From Tetragonia tetragonoides (lineage: Eukaryota; Streptophyta; Magnoliopsida; Caryophyllales; Aizoaceae), in assembly GCA_038025085.1 (NCBI GenBank), contig CM076147.1, positions 28,931,001 to 28,995,000 of the forward strand: a stretch of 64,000 bases of DNA. Direction: 5' to 3'. The notes under the pieces were generated by a model, which saw only the letters and a program-made list of their open reading frames with translations, was not told the origin of the DNA and did no database searches. This document shows positions 10,161 to 24,301 of this stretch, one piece after another (position 1 is the stretch's first letter; each line of letters starts with the position of its first letter). The position numbers and the translations under genes were made by a program.

Positions 10161-11940
10161 ATACCCTGTAAAATGTTATTAACATTTGCTAATGGAATAA
10201 TCTTGTGTACCCTATTTAAGAATCCAAGAAAATTCCCCTATTGCTATTAGTACATTCGCTAGTCTTTATTTAGTCACCCGGATAAGGCTATCTCGAGAAT
10301 CAGCGCCGTGCCACATTTGTTCGACACTTCGACATGGATGACGTACATGTTATGACGTATATAGTTGATGACGCTTACCCCATGGCCATTGCCCATGGGG
10401 CAAAGCATTACCCTACTGACCTTGTAAACTAGTGACACTCATACTGGACCTGAACAACTTACATCACTTACATGTAAATGTCTATTGCTTTTCACTGATT
10501 CAGTAAACTTCTATCAGAATGTCATTAATTTGATCGGATTATTGAGTGATTATCATTTATTTGATTCGCTACGCGGTCATGTCTGATTGAGTAGAGAATT
10601 TCTTCCGAACTTCTTTTATAACTTATTAGATTCATTTCAAAGTATATGTATTGTTAGCTAGTGACCCTTATATTATCGTAAAAATATATAATTGATACAT
10701 GTTGGAGAGGTCCCTAATTTATTGGACTATATTCACTGATAATTAATCTTGAGGTTATTTTCTTCTTGTTCTACTCTCTCTGTCCCAGGTTTATCTTTAT
10801 ATTGGACTTTTTAAGATCAAAGTTCGTAAACTTTGACCACTTATTTGTGAAAAGTTACAAAGTTTTACAATGTGAAAGTAATATCCCTAGATTCATTTTA
10901 AATAGTATTTTCAAAATATCATCTTATTATAAGTTCTAGAATTATGAAATCATAAATATTTATGGTCAAAGTAGTATCTTGAAGACCGTGAAAAGTCAAA
11001 TGTAAAGATTAACTTGAAACGGAGGGAGTATTATTTATTTTTTATAATAGTAAGAAGATAGTATAATACATTAGGGTTCTCATTTCAGAAAGGCCAAAAT
11101 CTAAACCTTAATGCTAAACACCATAAGTCTTCAAGACAAATTTACAAGCCGGATGCAAAAAGCAGGAAAATGTAAGATTTGGGAACATAAGGTATCCGAA
11201 ACAAGCCCAAATTCCTGCTCTTTATCGATTTTGGGAAATGCTTTTCTTTTATCTTTATCTTTCTACTATTTTCCTATTTAATTGTTATTTGAACTTTTTC
11301 TTTTCAATATTGTGCATACTGCATATACTCCTTCATTCCTTCCTCGCAAAGTATGCTAGCTCTTTGAAATTATTGAAAAATAAGGGAACATCATTAAATG
11401 CATTATCTCCTATTTCCGGCGATCTATAAGGGAACTCCCCGCTTTCTTCCTAGTTGACACACATAGACACGCGTATACAAATACTTTTCCCAAAATAGAG
11501 GAAGTGACTTATCAAGTACCTCCTTTTCTTTTCGTAGAAATTGCGCATCAAATAGGTTATGAAATTAAAGAGTTATTATAGACCATAGAAATATAGTAAT
11601 GCAGAGAACATTAACTTTTTAAGTATTTTTTTGGTTGAGACTTGAAAACATATAAAGTGCTATTTCCTAATAATTATGAATTTTCTTCTTGTTTATTTGA
11701 CATAAATATGCACTCACACACAAGAAGAAAAAGAAGAAGAAGTTATTTTTTCCAAAATAGAAGAAGTGACTTACAAAGCACCTCGCTCCTTTTTCATTGA
11801 AATTGTGCATCAAATAGGGTACAAAATGAAATAGCTATTATAGACTATAGAATCTAGTTGTAGAAAATAAGTTTAAAACATCAGAGGGCCAATTTTGAAG
11901 TAAAGAAACATTCTTTAAGTCAAAAGGAAAATGTTTCGCT
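10161..11940. other. gene-free region with one Stowaway-like MITE
   Basis: No supported coding sequence or RNA gene. Apart from the element at 10774-11028 I see only AT-rich unique sequence and a pair of similar about 130-bp segments (about 11488-11600 and 11747-11850, both with a GAAGTGACTTA core). Confidence 0.5.
10774..11028. mobile_element. Stowaway-like MITE
   Basis: The ends read CTCTCTCTGTCCCAGG and, inverted, CTCCCTCCGTTTCAAG, with TA on both sides (10772-10773 and 11029-11030). CTCCCTCCGT termini and a TA target mark Tc1/mariner-derived Stowaway elements. Confidence 0.75.
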
Positions 11941-12102
11941 TACTCATCGGATTGCCAACCCCCAGCTCACAAATTTATTGTGCTTATCTCTTCTCATACT
12001 TTAATTACTACTTTTTGAAAATAGAGTAGAGAGATTGTAAAAATAGGGGAGATAGATAAATACAATATGTTTGTGGGTTGGCAAACCAGTGGGTGGATGT
12101 AT
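11941..12102. mobile_element. MITE, CATCGG...CAACCC family
   Basis: TACTCATCGGATTGCCAACC at the left is mirrored by GGTTGGCAAACCAGTGGGTG at the right. It is related to 62590-62697, which has the same ends. Confidence 0.6.
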
Positions 12103-12351
12103 CATTCTTCTTTTTAAATAGATCTAATAGTGATGGTGCATTTTGCTAACTTTTGTTGGTAATGCTGTGAAATCGCAAATTTCTTGGTGGTGTTTCATTA
12201 ACAACACCTGACTATGTTACTATCTAATACACCATTAAAAGTAGGAGTGATTTTGGAGTATTTGTAAAAAGAAAAAGGAAAAAAAATTGATCTGAAAATA
12301 TCTTATTAGTTGGGTAACACCACATAAACAAAAAAGTGATTTATTACTATT

Positions 12352-12735
12352 AAATCTTTAATGGGCCTACCGCCTGTAGACCTGCACGTGGAGGAGAGTA
12401 GGCTGCACATAAGCCCAGTGGGGTTCCATCCTAAAACTAATTGGTGTTAGGTGGACTAACCCACTCACATATGGTGTTATAATCTTAACACTCGCCCTCA
12501 CATGTGAGTCCAACATGGGTACATAAATACTACTGGGCCTATACTGCTGGGACTTATCCTCCTCCAGTTGCTTCATCAATGCCCCCAAGGCAGAATCTTC
12601 ACTTCACCATGGGCTCTAATACAATATTAAATCTTCAATGGGCCTACCGCTTGTAGGCCTGCACGTGGAGGATAGTAGACTACACATAAGCCCAATGGGG
12701 GTCCATCCCAAAACCAATTGATGTTAGGTGGAGTA
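12352..12735. repeat. direct repeat, unit about 274 bp
   Basis: TTAATGGGCCTACCGCCTGT and the roughly 100 bp after it recur from about 12626 with a few changes (AATGGGCCTACCGCTTGTAG). This may be a remnant of a larger dispersed repeat. No gene in it. Confidence 0.7.
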
Positions 12736-12787
12736 TTTGTAAACCACTAACTTATATACAATTCAACTCTCTACAATTCCAACGTGT

Positions 12788-13093
12788 CTTGTGTGGACTT
12801 AGTCCACCGTGAACCAAGTAAATTTGAGGGGTGACTCCATGTGAAATAAGGGGTGCTCCACTATTAGAGGGGTGGCTTCAGGTGAAGTAGTGGGTGACTC
12901 CAGGTGAATTAGAGGTGGCACCAAATTTAAATTTGAGGGGTGGATCTAGGTGAAGTAGGAGGTGGCTCCACTATTAGAGGGGTAACTCCAGGTGAAGTAG
13001 GGGGTGGCTCCAGATGAAGTATGGGGTGGCTCCATTATTAGAGAGGTGGCTCCAAGTTAAATATTGGTCCACCATGGACTAAATCCACACAAG
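12788..13093. mobile_element. inverted-repeat element with an internal minisatellite
   Basis: Termini CTTGTGTGGACTTAGTCCAC and (inverted) CTTGTGTGGATTTAGTCCAT match the 3743-3876 family. The interior is about ten diverged units of the type GGGGTGGCTCCAGGTGAAGT, not shared by the other copy. Confidence 0.7.
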
Positions 13094-13448
13094 CTATTAA
13101 TTCTTTCAATGTGGGACACTCATATGTGCATTATTATCTTAACCTAAAACACCAGAAGAAATATAGATGAGAAGTAAGATTGGGAAAGGTTGTGTTACAC
13201 GCGCAGTATTCTGAAAAAAATTATTTATGTTTAGTATTTTTAATATTTACATTTAGCTTTACACAAAAAAAAAATGCTTTTAGGAATAACGCAGTAAACG
13301 CACCCTTAGAACTATATGGTAAACAAAATTCTTTAATTTTTTATTTTTCGAAAAATGGTAAATTATAGTTCCATGACCTTACAATTGCGATGGAGTGTTA
13401 AAGAATACTATCTAGTAGATCTTAGAAATATTTTAGATTAGTATAATA

Positions 13449-13479
13449 TTAGTTTTAAAGTCCGTGCGATCGCACGGAT
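13449..13479 (-). mobile_element. Helitron 3' terminus, minus strand
   Basis: On the minus strand a perfect palindrome CCGTGCGATCGCACGG is followed after 9 nt by CTAA and then T. A hairpin, then CTRR, then T is the classic Helitron 3' end. The 5' end was not located. Confidence 0.6.
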
Positions 13480-14145
13480 TGAGTGAAATGTCTGTAAATT
13501 AATATTTATTCAGTTAAGTACGTACACCAACATGCCTATTTTAAAAAAAAAATCATAAATAATTTTTAATTGATTATAATTATGCATGATATATAGTGTG
13601 ATGTACATGAGGAGAGGTTATTAAAGCCTCTATAGTGATAGGATACTTTGATGAGGACTTACCCAAGGTTGGGGGTTTTGGGCAATAGATTATTAAAGGT
13701 TGGTGTTTATCCTATCTTATAAAGAAGCCTACATATTGTGGCTAGTTTTATTCGCTTAGAGTAATAAATTGTAAATCTTGAAATTTTATCTTAATCTCAA
13801 CTTTGCAGGTGGAGTACCTTAATTCATATTTATCCTCTCTTGTTATCCTTTGGCCCTCTACATTATTAGTCTTGTGCCACCGAAAAGCTAAGAATACACG
13901 TTAAAGGTGGAAGAAACTAAAAAAATAAAAATAAAAAAGATTATGGAGGGTGGTGAAAGGAAGTTGCGGCTAATTTCCATTCACAAAGTTAGGGAAGATT
14001 AATCATTATTGTTTGTTTTTTTTTTTTTCGTTCTTTCTCTTCTATCATTGTTGGTCATATATAATAAAGATGAGATACAATGGATAACTGTAGTCTAGTA
14101 AATTTACGTTTTGCTACTTAAGAATCCTAAACAGCAGAGATGCTA

Positions 14146-15016
14146 AGACTTTTAAACGTTTTACACCAATTAATTTTTGACATTATCTTTACTTAGGTGG
14201 CGCGCTCTTATAATTCTCACTCAGGTGGTCGGAATTCGAGATTCATGGACATTCATTAAAAAAAATTAAAATCTAATATAATTTATGTACGTAGAGTATG
14301 AAGCTTATACCTGTTGCCCGTATCCCATATTACCTTGAATTGATTTCATTGATCTTAGAAATCCATTAGCGTATGAATTATGATAAGCTAATTGCAAAAA
14401 GTTACCAAACATAAGTTAATCTCCTCCTATCGAACCATAAAGTAAAACCACAAAAAAAAAACCTATAAAGGATAAACACTCACGATTTTTATTAGCCATA
14501 ACCCAAACCTGATTAGAACCATAAATATATACTTTATTTATATGAACATACATTCAATATATACTTTTACCTGATTAAACCAAGACTTCTAAACGTTTTA
14601 CACCAATTAATTTTTGACATTATCTTTACTTAGGTGGCGCACTCTTATAATTCTCACTCAGGTGGTCGGAATTCGAGATTCATGGACATTCATTAAAAAA
14701 AATTAAAATCTAATATAATTTATGTACGTAGAGTATGAAGCTTATACCTGTTGCCCGTATCCCATATTACCTTGAATTGATTTCATTGATCTTAGAAATC
14801 CATTAGCGTATGAATTATGATAAGCTAATTGCAAAAAGTTACCAAACATAAGTTAATCTCCTCCTATCGAACCATAAAGTAAAACCACAAAAAAACCTAT
14901 GAAGGATAAACACTCACGATTTTCATTAGCCATAACCCAAACCTGATTAGAACCATAAATATATACTTTTTTTATATGAACATACATTCAATATATACTT
15001 TTACCTGATTAGACCA
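14146..15016. repeat. 437-bp tandem duplication
   Basis: The unit starting with AAACGTTTTACACCAATT (anchor 14161) recurs with a period of 437 bp (anchor 14598), near-identical over its length with small differences in an A run. Recent by divergence. It contains GGTGGCGCGCTC-like sequence also present around 18909. Confidence 0.9.
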
Positions 15017-15048
<32 letters not shown>

Positions 15049-15466
15049 CATACAAAGCAATAAAAAGGAGAAAAATATTATTTAATGGGAGAGAGATTGA
15101 AGATGGTCATTAGTGAATGCAAAATTAACTATAAGAAAATCAAAAGAATACAAAAGAGGTGCTTGGAAGGGTGGAAGTCATGGCTGCCTTGCAAGATGTG
15201 CTTGGGGTTAGTTGTTAGCAGGAGCCGCAAGGTATATATATATATGGTAACTTTCCGATTATGAGTAAGTAATAATCTATTAAATTTAACCACCATTGAT
15301 GAGCTCATGTATATTAGTAGAAGTCTAATTCTAACACCCCTCTAGATAAAACCAAAAACAAATAAATAAATAACAATATTGGGGTGAAGGAAGCTCTGAC
15401 TTATTTATGGAGATGAAAATCATAACTGTTTTTTGGCACCTAGATCAATCCACTTATCTATATATA

Positions 15467-17546
<2,080 letters not shown>

Positions 17547-17663
17547 TAGATTAGATGTGGATTCTAGTACACATATTAGGAGTCTAGTAGAACTCTAAAA
17601 GGAATATGCATTACCTTCGTCCATTACAACCTATACTTGTCTCTTTTTTCTTTTTTTCTTCTG

Positions 17664-17697
17664 TTTTTTTTTTTTTTTTTTTGGGGGGGGGGGGGGG
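17664..17697. repeat. poly-T / poly-G run
   Basis: Nineteen T followed by fifteen G. Long G runs are unusual in this AT-rich window; length may also be affected by sequencing error. Confidence 0.9.
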
Positions 17698-19098
17698 TTA
17701 GTACATCCTACCATACACGTATTGGGAACTTAGGGTAGAATGATAGTTATATTAGAATTGGAATCAAGAACCAGTGAAAAAGTTATTTCCTCCATGAAGA
17801 GGAATATATTTTTTTCCTTTTCTTTAAAAAAGAAAAAACAAAAAACAGATTAAGAGAGTAATAAGTCTTGTAAAAAATTGTCCCGGTAAGATTTGGTCAC
17901 TTTTACGAAGAATAAGGGTGATTGACTTCTTTATATTCATAAAAAAGAAAAACTTAACAATAAATTGCTTTGAGAGTGAACAATAACACTTACCTGAAAA
18001 TGCATATTTAGCTATTGAGCACAATACATGTACATTAGGCTTAGTTAAAACAAACATGATTTATTAGAAGTGCATACTTAACTACTTTTAAGTTGAACAC
18101 TTGGAATATCGCATAATCCAAATAATGATTATTGTAACGATGATGAAAAATGAAATAGCAGTGTATGGCGAAAGCAATAATGAGGTATTAGTTATACCTG
18201 CACAACATCCTTTAGATCTTGCTTGATGGAAAGAGGGGGTAGAAGGTGAAGCCTTTATGAGGTTTTATTTTTATAGTACTCTTAATATATTGTGTGGTTA
18301 AAAATTTTGTAATTACACGTAAATTTTACTTTAAACTTTTTAACATTTTAATTTTTCTGGAAGTTGTGCATGGTTCAATTTTTACATGAATGTATATCAA
18401 ATAATACGGACTTCTAGGCTTGCAGTAGTCTATTCAGAAACAAAGTCTAATTCATACAATTTCTACGATTTTTTTTAATGCTCGATTAGGTGACACACTC
18501 TATGCTCTTTGCTTAGTTGACGTGTCTCATTGCTCGCGGAAAATGACTCCTTTATATGTTCTAAACATATTGTAAATGCATCTCGTTCTGACGTATTTTT
18601 CGATCCGAATCTGATGGTGTAATGTTCGTTATTTTTTGAGAAGTATAGCAAACGTTTATATATGATTTTGAATATTTGTAAATGCATCTCGTTCTGAAGT
18701 ATTTTTCGATCCCAATCTAATGGTGTAAATTTCGTTATTTTTTGAGAAGTATTGAAAACGTTTATATATGATTTTGAATATTTGACGAAGATCTGTTTTA
18801 ACCCTTATAAAACTCTACTGTTTTATCAATATTTAATTTTACAACGGTTCGGATGCTAAGACTCCTACTCATTTTGGACCAATGATGTTTTGTCTTTATC
18901 CTCGCTTAGGTGGCGCGCTCCTAAAATTCTCGCTTACGTGACACGTCTCATTGCGCCCGAAATATGCTTTCTTTATATATATACATAAACTTCGATAGTT
19001 TTATAACTTTCCTATGTAAGTTGAGACAGGTGAACCAAATAAGGCCTAGGTGTCGGGTGGGAACTGGGAAGTGAGATTGCCCATCAAGCCATTTCGGC
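17698..19098. other. intergenic, tandem dimer and WRKY upstream region
   Basis: No coding region supported. Contains the 106-bp dimer at 18571-18782 and a second GGTGGCGCGCTC-type segment at about 18906, similar to part of the 14.1-15.0 kb duplication. Confidence 0.5.
18571..18782. repeat. 106-bp tandem dimer
   Basis: TGTAAATGCATCTCGTTCTG starts at 18571 and again at 18677. The two units differ at a few positions. Confidence 0.85.
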
Positions 19099-19292
19099 TT
19101 GACCTTCAAATCTCTTTGAACACGCAATCTGTATTCAAAAAACAAATTTGACGTCTTTGTCATTTGAATTCTAGATAAAAAAAAAAGCTGTTTGCTTTTT
19201 TCTTTTTTGTTTTTTAAAATTTTCCCTGAAGAACTTCGTGACACTTTCTTTATAGTCAACATAATTTCTCTCTCCTCATCTGCTATATAAAT
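19099..19292 (+). promoter_or_regulatory. WRKY promoter: three W-box cores and a TATA box
   Basis: TTGAC cores lie at 19099 (TTGACC, +), 19148 (TTGACG, +) and 19255-19259 (GTCAA, minus orientation). A TATA box (CTATATAAATA) is at 19283-19292, about 140 bp before the ATG. W boxes in a group IIa WRKY promoter fit auto- or cross-regulation by WRKY factors; the regulation is inferred. Confidence 0.55.
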
Positions 19293-19430
19293 AACGTCTT
19301 TTCACGTTAGTCGTCGCATTCCAAGCTTAACCGAGCTTCAAATATATATCAAGCAATTACCCTCTAATAATTCCCAAGCTGGTATAATTCCAGAAATTTG
19401 ATAAATTACTATTTCCTTTAATTTGCTTTA

Positions 19431-22163
19431 ATGGACTCATATAATAACTGTGTACTTGATACTTCTCTTGGGTTCAATCTTAACCTTAATCTTTGTGATA
19501 GCAATTCCCCCGCTTTACACTCCAGAGGTGCCTCCATTGATGTTTTTTCCCATCCAGAGAAGAAGACAGAAAAGGTGAGTTATATAACGTATCCAACTTT
19601 AATTTTTCGAAAAAAACGGTTTTCCACTTTTGTTCTCCTCAACTTCAGTTTACTTCAATTCAGTTTATTATGTGTAAATTATCACTCAGATAATTATTTT
19701 TTCGAAATAAATTATTCGTGACGATACTTAGACCCTGTTCTTTTCGTCGTTTCCATGCTGTATTCCGTTCCGTTCCAATCCGTTCCGTTCCACGTCGTTC
19801 CGTTTCGCATTCTGTATTTCATTTTGTCTCACATTTTTTTGAATTATCTGCGACGTTCCGTTCCGTTCCGTTCCAATCCGTTCCTCACCGTCCCGCACCA
19901 TTCCGTTGAAGAGAACAGGGCCTTATATCACTTGAAAGGTTTCAATTCATAATTTTAAATGAGTCTACTTTTGAATATGTTTGCATGGATTTTAAATGAC
20001 TAAAGCTCAAGTTAAGGAAATCAATTCATTCCATTTCAATTTAGTTCAGTTCAATTTTTCCAGGTGAAAAACATGAATGTTAAACCTACTAAGCTAATTG
20101 AATAAATTGATGTATATTTTAGAATAAAAACGTCAGCTAGCTTGGCTGGTAAAGTTTCGACCCATAAAATAAAAAATAAAAAATAAACTTATTTACTTAG
20201 CTGCCTACCTTTGTACTGGAAAGTAGAAACACAATTGGTTAATTTGTTTTCTTAAAAAGACATTATTCCCTAAGAAAATTATTTCTCTTTGTATGTTTAA
20301 TACTAATACTTCTTTTTCCATTTTTTTTATTGCGAGTAGAAACAGAGTGGAGACTTAGCGCAGGAGTTGAGCAGAATGAGCGTAGAGAACAAAAAGCTCA
20401 CACACATGCTGACAGTAATGTGCGAGAATTATAGCATGTTGCAAAGTCAATTAATTGGTTTAATTGGTACAACTGAACCAAAAAGCGAAAACAATGAACA
20501 AAATCAAAGGAAAAGGAAGAGTTTTGAGGTTATGGATAGTGGAATTCAGGGCAATACAGAGCATAGCAACATCAGCTATGAAGATTCATGCAAACGAGCA
20601 AGGTTGCTGAATACCAAGCCTAAGGTCTCTAAAATGTTGGTTCGAACCGACAAATCCGACACAAGCCTGGTATGTATACAGACTACAGTACTCCCTCCAT
20701 TTCAAATTCTTCCTTTCATTTAATTTTTTGAGGTCAAAAACTTACCAACTCTGACTATTAGTTTGAGGAAAAGGGTAAAGATTTACATAATGTCAATTCT
20801 TTTGAACATTTTGATGTTGGAATTGTGTGAAATTGCATTTAGTGTTTCTTATTGGATTTTGCTTTTTTATTTTTCTTTTGTTAGGTGGTAAAGGATGGAT
20901 ATCAATGGCGGAAATATGGGCAAAAGGTCACAAGAGATAACCCTTCTCCTAGAGCTTACTACAAATGTGCCAATACCCCTATTTGTCCTGTCAAAAAGAA
21001 GGTATGTCATCATTAAGTTATTGTGTAAGCTAAGTAAATTTTGAATAATTTTTGATGGGTACTCTTTTTTTTCTTTTTTATTTTTTGCATGAAAATTAGA
21101 TAATTGAATAATTGCTTCATAGTTTGACAATTGTAGATGGGTTTGAGGTAGTAACTATGAAAGATGATATAGACATTGTCGACATACTACGAGTATTATA
21201 TATGGAACATGTCAAACTGTAAAATGCATGTGTTCCCATGTTGTGCTTATTGTGACATATCCGGCCATACTCCTCCACTTGAAAGTTGAATCTACACAAG
21301 AAAATTCATAACACAATTATATAATATGTTGTCACAAGAAATTACCAATATTTCAGTTAAGTTGGCCCTTTAAATTTTTTTTAAAAAAAACTAGTGTCGT
21401 TAAGGCTTCGTTCTTTCCACCCGGAAGAAATTGAACTGAATTGATATTTTTTTTAACTTGATATTTTACCATTTAAAACTGATCCAAACATATTCAATAT
21501 GAGACTTATTTAAAAGTATATTTTGAAATCTTTCTAATGCCATCAGTATCATCATGAATTTATTTCGCAATAAAAATTACTCGTATATGAGTAATAAGTT
21601 ATACATGAATTGAACTGAACTAAATTTAAATAAAAATGAAGCGGAGGATAACAGAACCTAAATTTGACTAATATGAATCTTAAGATGACGAGACTGTGAC
21701 TAACTGTACCCGAATTTCTTGTTCATTCATAGTAAGTCACTTTCAATAAGAGATCGAGTTTCCTTATCCCTCCATATATTGACTATTTCAGGTGCAAAGA
21801 AGTGTTGAAGATCCATCCATCTTAGTAGCTACATATGACGGAGAGCACAACCATGCAAAAGCTAATTCAATAGACATTATAGATCAAGTGGTGTTAAGCT
21901 CAAGTACTCAAACTGAAAATTGCTGCTCCATTTCTGAGACCACAAATAACAGCTGTATAACCCTTGATTTGATCAACCAAAATTTGTCAAATAACGTGGA
22001 TGATCAAAAGGAAATTTCCAACATCGACACGAAAGCACTGCAAAGATTGTTAGTAGAGCAAATGGCTGCTTCATTAACAAGAGATTCTTCTTTTACTTCA
22101 GCTTTAGCAGCAGCCATTTCAGGGAAGGTGGTGGAAAGCACTCATAGTGAGAGATGGCTATAA
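19431..22163 (+). CDS. WRKY40-like: group IIa WRKY transcription factor, four exons
   Basis: Exons 19431-19574, 20340-20669, 20885-21001 and 21792-22163 join in phase 0 to give 320 aa. By family knowledge this nuclear factor binds W boxes (TTGAC); group IIa members (WRKY18/40/60 type) regulate defence and ABA responses and dimerise through a leucine zipper. Seen: LNLNL stretch near the N terminus, zipper-like [16 protein letters not shown] from about residue 58, a Lys/Arg-rich segment (RKRKS), WRKYGQK at 166-172, and zinc ligands C186-X5-C192-X23-H216-X-H218. The intron between KKK and VQR (V-type) is typical of groups IIa and IIb. Introns 1 and 3 hold MITEs (19731-19922 and about 21404-21660), and intron 2 holds a solo Stowaway-like end at about 20690. 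Assignment to WRKY40 over 18 or 60 is uncertain. Confidence 0.93.
19618..20078. mobile_element. MITE in WRKY intron 1, interrupted by a second MITE
   Basis: The left part (TTCTCCTCAACTTCAG) and right part (TTTTTCCAGGTGAAAAACAT) match the 6721-6986 family in order and content, including the GAAATAAATTATTCGTGACG-like interior. It is split by the insertion at 19731-19922. Confidence 0.6.
19731..19922. mobile_element. Tourist-like MITE nested in WRKY intron 1
   Basis: 192 bp from GACCCTGTTCTTTTC to GAAGAGAACAGGGCC, flanked by TTA at 19728-19730 and 19923-19925. The interior is a CCGTTCCGTTCC-type simple repeat. TIR and TSD fit a PIF/Harbinger-derived MITE. Confidence 0.8.
21404..21660. mobile_element. 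MITE in WRKY intron 3
   Basis: GGCTTCGTTCTTTCCACCCG ... GCGGAGGATAACAGAACCT form inverted ends. The interior (TTTCTAATGCCATCAGTATC, CATGAATTTATTTCGCAATA) is the reverse orientation of the 6721-6986 family. Confidence 0.6.
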
Positions 22164-22440
22164 GTATGGTACGTAGAGGGGTATATAGATTAGGAAAAAT
22201 ATTATAAGAGTACTTCTGTATTTATTCAGAATTTTGGTTTACATAAAAATAATGAGTATGCATCGATTATCATTCATTACTGGTATCACGTTCATCAAGT
22301 AGTTTTTTTTTGGGGGGGGGGGAGTATCGTTGATCGATGGCCAATTAGTATCTACAACAATAATCATTCCTGACCAATGAAAAATCTAAAATAACAACAA
22401 AAAATTTATTTATCAAGTCATTAATGGCTTCGCCTCCGTT

Positions 22441-22884
22441 TAGGGGTGTAACTGAGTCGAGCCGGCTCGATGAGTCCTCGGCCTCAACTCGGTCAAACCG
22501 AGCCCGAGTCGACTCAAATGCTTTCCAAGCCAAACCCGAGTCTATTATGCTAGGCTCGTTTGGTTCGGTTGACTTGGTTTTTCTCCATTCGAAAAATATC
22601 ATTAAATTTTATAGCAATTCATACTTATTTTAATGTTTTTCTCATTTTTAAACGTGTAAATGGTCATTGATAGTCGAATTCACTTGCAAATGTTTTAAAT
22701 TGATCTATTTTTATAACGTTTGTAAATGCAAGTTTGAATTCGAGTCGAGCCAAAACGAGCCGAGCTCGAGCCTTAACTTTTCCGGCTCGTCGAGCTTCAA
22801 GCAGAGCCAAACCAAATCGAGCCGAGCTTCAAGTCGGCCTAACTCGGGCTCGACTCGACTCAACTCGACTCGGTTACACCCCTA
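22441..22884. mobile_element. hAT-like MITE rich in GAGTCGAG/CGAGCC
   Basis: Ends TAGGGGTGTAACTGAGTCGA and (inverted) TAGGGGTGTAACCGAGTCGA. The 8-bp flanks CCTCCGTT and CTTCCGCT match at 6/8, suggesting an aged hAT target duplication. A diverged relative is at 57454-57889. Reading frames within are compositional artefacts. Confidence 0.7.
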
Positions 22885-23548
22885 CTTCCGCTCGACTTCA
22901 AAACCATGGCACAAACCCGACCATGTATAATAATCGATGAACTAATATCTTTTCCGGCGGGGATCTCAACATACTACTGGTATAGATTTGTTGATACAAA
23001 ATGAGATATAAGTACTCTTATAAAAGGAGAGAAAAACTAATTCAAACTAAGTAAAAACATCAAATTAAAGCCTAGAACAAACAATGAAACTAAGCAAGAA
23101 AACGATGATTACAAATCGAGCATGGACAAAAATCAGCCATTCTCAACCTGAAGATGACACTCTTGAGGTGGAGGCAAGAATTTAGAGAGGATGAATGTTG
23201 ATGAAATAGATAATAGTTTGAATTGATAAACGTTTATAAGAGAGGTAATAGTTATTGAACTTTTTTTTATGTATTTTTTGGTTTGTATTAGTTCTTTTTT
23301 CTTACTCATTTTATTTAATTTGCCAACTTTTCTTACATATATTGTCATTCATAGGACTTGAGTCACATCACAATCTACAAAATCAGCAAATAATTGAGAC
23401 GAAAGGAGTAATATTTACCAAACAAAGATACTACAGTTCCAACTCAAACACATTCTACACAAAATTCGACTTTGAAACTTTCATGTCAAAACAATAATGA
23501 AGTATATGATCAACAGAGAGAGATAAGAACACCCTTACGAGACATAGG

Positions 23549-23849
23549 GTCATGTGTGTTTCTTCCACTTATTAGACCTTACTCAATCAGTAGAAATTAT
23601 TGGCAAGATCTTACGTAATCAGTGGGAATTAGTGGCAATACCTTATTAAATCAGTGAGAATCAGTGGCAAGACTTTACCCAATCAGAGGAAATCAGTGAC
23701 ATGACTCACATTCCTACTCACATAATCAGTGGCATGCAGGACTTTACTGAATCAGTGGGAATCAGTGAAAATCAGTGGAAAGACCTTCAGTAGTAATCAG
23801 TGAAAGGATCTTACCCAATCAGTGGAAATAAGTGGAAAAAAACACACCC
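23549..23849. mobile_element. inverted-repeat element with AATCAGTGG units
   Basis: TGTGTTTCTTCCACTTAT at the left is mirrored by ATAAGTGGAAAAAAACACA at the right. The interior is a run of diverged units of the type AATCAGTGGGAATCAGTGGC. Confidence 0.65.
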
Positions 23850-24301
23850 ATGCATACTCACATACTGTACAACCTATACAGTTATTCGAGTAAAGTTGAA
23901 AAGCCTTCTCATATCTTCTTTTCCTGGCCTGGATAATGTAAAAGACATCAACTTTTTTGAATAATTTGGTTATAAATAATTAATTTTCAGTGTACATTTA
24001 TTAGAGTTTAAAACATACAATGACTTACATAATATTTATGATGGAATGTTTTAAGTAAGGCTATACATATGGATTAAGGATTTAAAAGATGGTATATAAT
24101 GTTAGTTGGAAAGATAAATGGTATGAAAGGATATAATCAAGTAATTGAAAAACGGTAAGGGTTAAAACAAGCAAACTCGTCAAAGTTTTATAATTGAAAC
24201 TTTTGTGCTTGCACTATTAGTAACAAAACCTCCTTTGCACCCAAAAACATACAACTACATACACATAATTGGAGTCAAAGTCCTATAATTCAAACTCACT
24301 A

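Noticed and set aside
22345..22940. Several Ser/Arg-rich frames
   Set aside because: They fall inside the GAGTCGAG-rich MITE and reflect its composition.
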